Source of the DNA: Candidatus Faecousia faecipullorum
GTDB taxonomy: Bacteria; Bacillota; Clostridia; Oscillospirales; Oscillospiraceae
DNA: 14,352 nucleotides
NCBI GenBank assembly: GCA_018710805.1
Contig: DVJG01000205.1
Coordinates: 1-14,352 of the forward strand
Direction: 5' to 3'
The translations under genes and the position numbers were made by a program. Positions 12,654 through 14,352 of the stretch are shown piece by piece. Position 1 is the first letter of the stretch; each line of letters starts with the position of its first letter. Below the pieces are notes generated by a model, which was not told the origin of the DNA, ran no database searches, and saw only the letters and a list, made by a program, of their open reading frames with translations.

Positions 12654-14352
12654 GTGACACTTTTTGATAGAGTTTTTGGCGGTAACGATGCCGTTTACGG
12701 CTTGACCGAAGCCGCCATCGATAATGCGATTGCGCAGTACGGCGAGAGCCAGGCTGTGTCCTTCCCCGAAACCGCTTACGCGCTGCCCTGCTACTACGCG
12801 GTTACCGGCGTGAAGGTCACCAACCTGGGCGAGCTGAAGGCCGCTCTGGGTGTTGTCAAGACCCTGATGACCCGGGAGAAGCGGCTGCATGATGCCTTTA
12901 TGTCCGGCGTGGCCACCGCTCTGTGCGCAGAATTCATCGAAGTCCTGAAGTACCTGAACGGCGCCGTTCCCTACGAGGCTCCCTGCTACGGCCACATTTC
13001 CGACGCCTTCGTCCGTAACCTGGGCGTGCCCCTGGTTACCGGCGATATCCCCGGCGTTGCCGTTATCCTGGGCTCTGCTCCCAGCGCCGACGAGGCTGTG
13101 GAGCTGGTCAAGAGCTACCAGACCCAGGGTATGCTGGTGACTCTGGTGGGCGGCGTCATCGACCAGCTGGCTGAGAAGAACTACAAGACCGGCGACAACG
13201 TCCGTGTTGTGCCTCTGGGCAAGGATGTCACTTCCGTCATCCATGTCGTGTCCGTGGCTCTGCGTGCTGCCCTGATCTTCGGCAACATCACCCCCGGTGA
13301 TGCCGGCAGCCTGATGAAGTACACCATGGAGCGTGTGCCTGCCTTCGTCAACGCCTTCGCTCCTCTGGACGATGTGATCGTGGCCTGCGGCGCCGGCGCC
13401 ATCGCTCTGGGCTTCCCCGTCATCACCAACGAGACCGAGAACATCTTCCGTGTTCCCAAGTCCCTGATTGTGCAGACCGACGTCTCCAAGTGGAATCCCA
13501 CCTCTCTGGAAGCCCGGGACATCAAGATCAAGATCACCAAGATCGACATCCCCGTGGCTTTCTCCTCCGCCTTCGAGGGCGAGATCATCCGCCGGGGCGA
13601 CATGCAGGTGGAGTTCGACGGCTCCCGCGTGGACGCGCTGGAGCTGGTGCGCAGCAAGGAGCTGGGCGAGATCGAGGACCACAAGTTTACCCTCATCGGG
13701 CCCGATCTGGATTCCTTCGCCGTGGGCTCCAAGAACGCCGTGTGCTTTGTGGCCGATGTGGCCGGCAAGAACATGAGCTCCGACTTCGAGTCCGTGTTCG
13801 AGCGTAAGTTCCACGCCTATGTCAACTGCATGGAGGGCGTCATGCACACCGGCCAGCGGGATATGATCCGCGTCCGCGTCAGCAAGGCCGCCTTCGAGGC
13901 GGGCCTGCGGCTGAAGGACTTCGCCGAGGTCCTCTACGCCAAGCTCAAGAGCGACTATGACGCCGTCATCGACAAGTGCCAGATCACCATCATCACCGAC
14001 CCCGAGGTGTGCAAGAAGTTCCGCCACGAGGTGGCCATCCCCGCCTACGACAAGCGCGACGAGCGTCTCCAGAGCCTCACCGATGAGAACGTGGATCAGT
14101 TCTACACCTGTATCATGTGCCAGTCCTTCTCCCCCAGCCACGTGTGCATCGTCACCCCCGAGCGCCTGGGCCTGTGCGGCGCGGTGAGCTGGCTGGACGC
14201 CAAGGCCACCAACGAGCTGGACCCCTCCGGCCCCTGCCAGGTGGTGCCCAAGACCCACGTCATCGACGAGAACATCGGCCGCTGGGAGGAGGTCAACGAG
14301 GCCGTCAAGAAGTACAGCCAGGGCGCCCTGGAGTCCGTCACCCTGTACTCCA
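12654..14352 (+). CDS. acsB: Acetyl-CoA synthase catalytic subunit (CODH/ACS beta), 3'-truncated by the window
   Basis: The reading frame is open from a GTG start, with AGGAGG seven bases upstream, to the window edge: 566 codons of a protein that is about 730 residues in Moorella. It begins MTLFDRVFGGNDAVYG and has the N-terminal CODH-binding domain of the bacterial type, absent from archaeal CdhC. The A-cluster cysteines start at TCIMCQSFSPSHVC: Cys486, 489 and 498, then Cys508 in GLCG, with the same 3-9-10 spacing as the Moorella enzyme. The last two ligands (a CGC motif) would lie past the edge. The enzyme joins a methyl group from the corrinoid protein, CO from CooS, and CoA into acetyl-CoA. 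The window boundary, not a frameshift, ends it. Confidence 0.95.
   Translation, partial: MTLFDRVFGGNDAVYGLTEAAIDNAIAQYGESQAVSFPETAYALPCYYAVTGVKVTNLGELKAALGVVKTLMTREKRLHDAFMSGVATALCAEFIEVLKYLNGAVPYEAPCYGHISDAFVRNLGVPLVTGDIPGVAVILGSAPSADEAVELVKSYQTQGMLVTLVGGVIDQLAEKNYKTGDNVRVVPLGKDVTSVIHVVSVALRAALIFGNITPGDAGSLMKYTMERVPAFVNAFAPLDDVIVACGAGAIALGFPVITNETENIFRVPKSLIVQTDVSKWNPTSLEARDIKIKITKIDIPVAFSSAFEGEIIRRGDMQVEFDGSRVDALELVRSKELGEIEDHKFTLIGPDLDSFAVGSKNAVCFVADVAGKNMSSDFESVFERKFHAYVNCMEGVMHTGQRDMIRVRVSKAAFEAGLRLKDFAEVLYAKLKSDYDAVIDKCQITIITDPEVCKKFRHEVAIPAYDKRDERLQSLTDENVDQFYTCIMCQSFSPSHVCIVTPERLGLCGAVSWLDAKATNELDPSGPCQVVPKTHVIDENIGRWEEVNEAVKKYSQGALESVTLYS

Overview
The window reads as chromosomal DNA of an anaerobic Gram-positive bacterium of the class Clostridia, most likely an Oscillospirales-type gut or rumen organism. 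The signs are GC-rich genes with strong AGGAGG ribosome sites, consensus TTGACA/TATAAT promoters, tRNAs with encoded CCA, a bacterial Wood-Ljungdahl (CO dehydrogenase/acetyl-CoA synthase) locus, and families common in Clostridia (C_GCAxxG_C_C, TM1586-type nitroreductase). The exact genus cannot be fixed from the sequence alone.

Layout. At 1-1510 there is a promoter, an atypical ROK-family protein and its terminator. At 1512-1713 lies the first copy of a roughly 200 bp hairpin-rich repeat. At 1785-3206, on the minus strand, a nitroreductase-like protein is followed by a VanX-like lipoprotein dipeptidase. At 3258-3508, also minus, are tRNA-Val and tRNA-Gln with a strong promoter and a terminator. 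At 3532-5219, plus strand, sfsA, a C_GCAxxG_C_C protein and a small papain-fold-like protein form an operon. At 5273-5473 is the second copy of the repeat. At 5509-6057, minus, is an Imm-5-like protein.

At 6110-6960 there is an AT-rich stretch, purine-rich on the minus strand, with no convincing gene. It has its own minus-strand promoter (TTGCAA-N17-TATCTT), an upstream operator-like palindrome, long-range complementary segments joining its two ends, and two terminators in series. I read it as a large structured non-coding RNA of about 0.67 kb, and it is the best candidate for something undescribed here. At 7014-9634, minus, are trmB and mnmG, a tRNA-modification operon. At 9829-14352, plus, is a strong promoter followed by cooS, cooC and acsB; acsB runs off the window.

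How the genes work together. cooS, cooC and acsB encode, in order, the Ni-Fe CO dehydrogenase, its nickel-insertion ATPase and the acetyl-CoA synthase catalytic subunit, the core of the Wood-Ljungdahl carbonyl branch. trmB and mnmG both modify tRNA. Both copies of the repeat lie between convergent genes, and each is bracketed by two hairpins that match each other but differ from those at the other locus. This suggests an element that targets or duplicates terminators.
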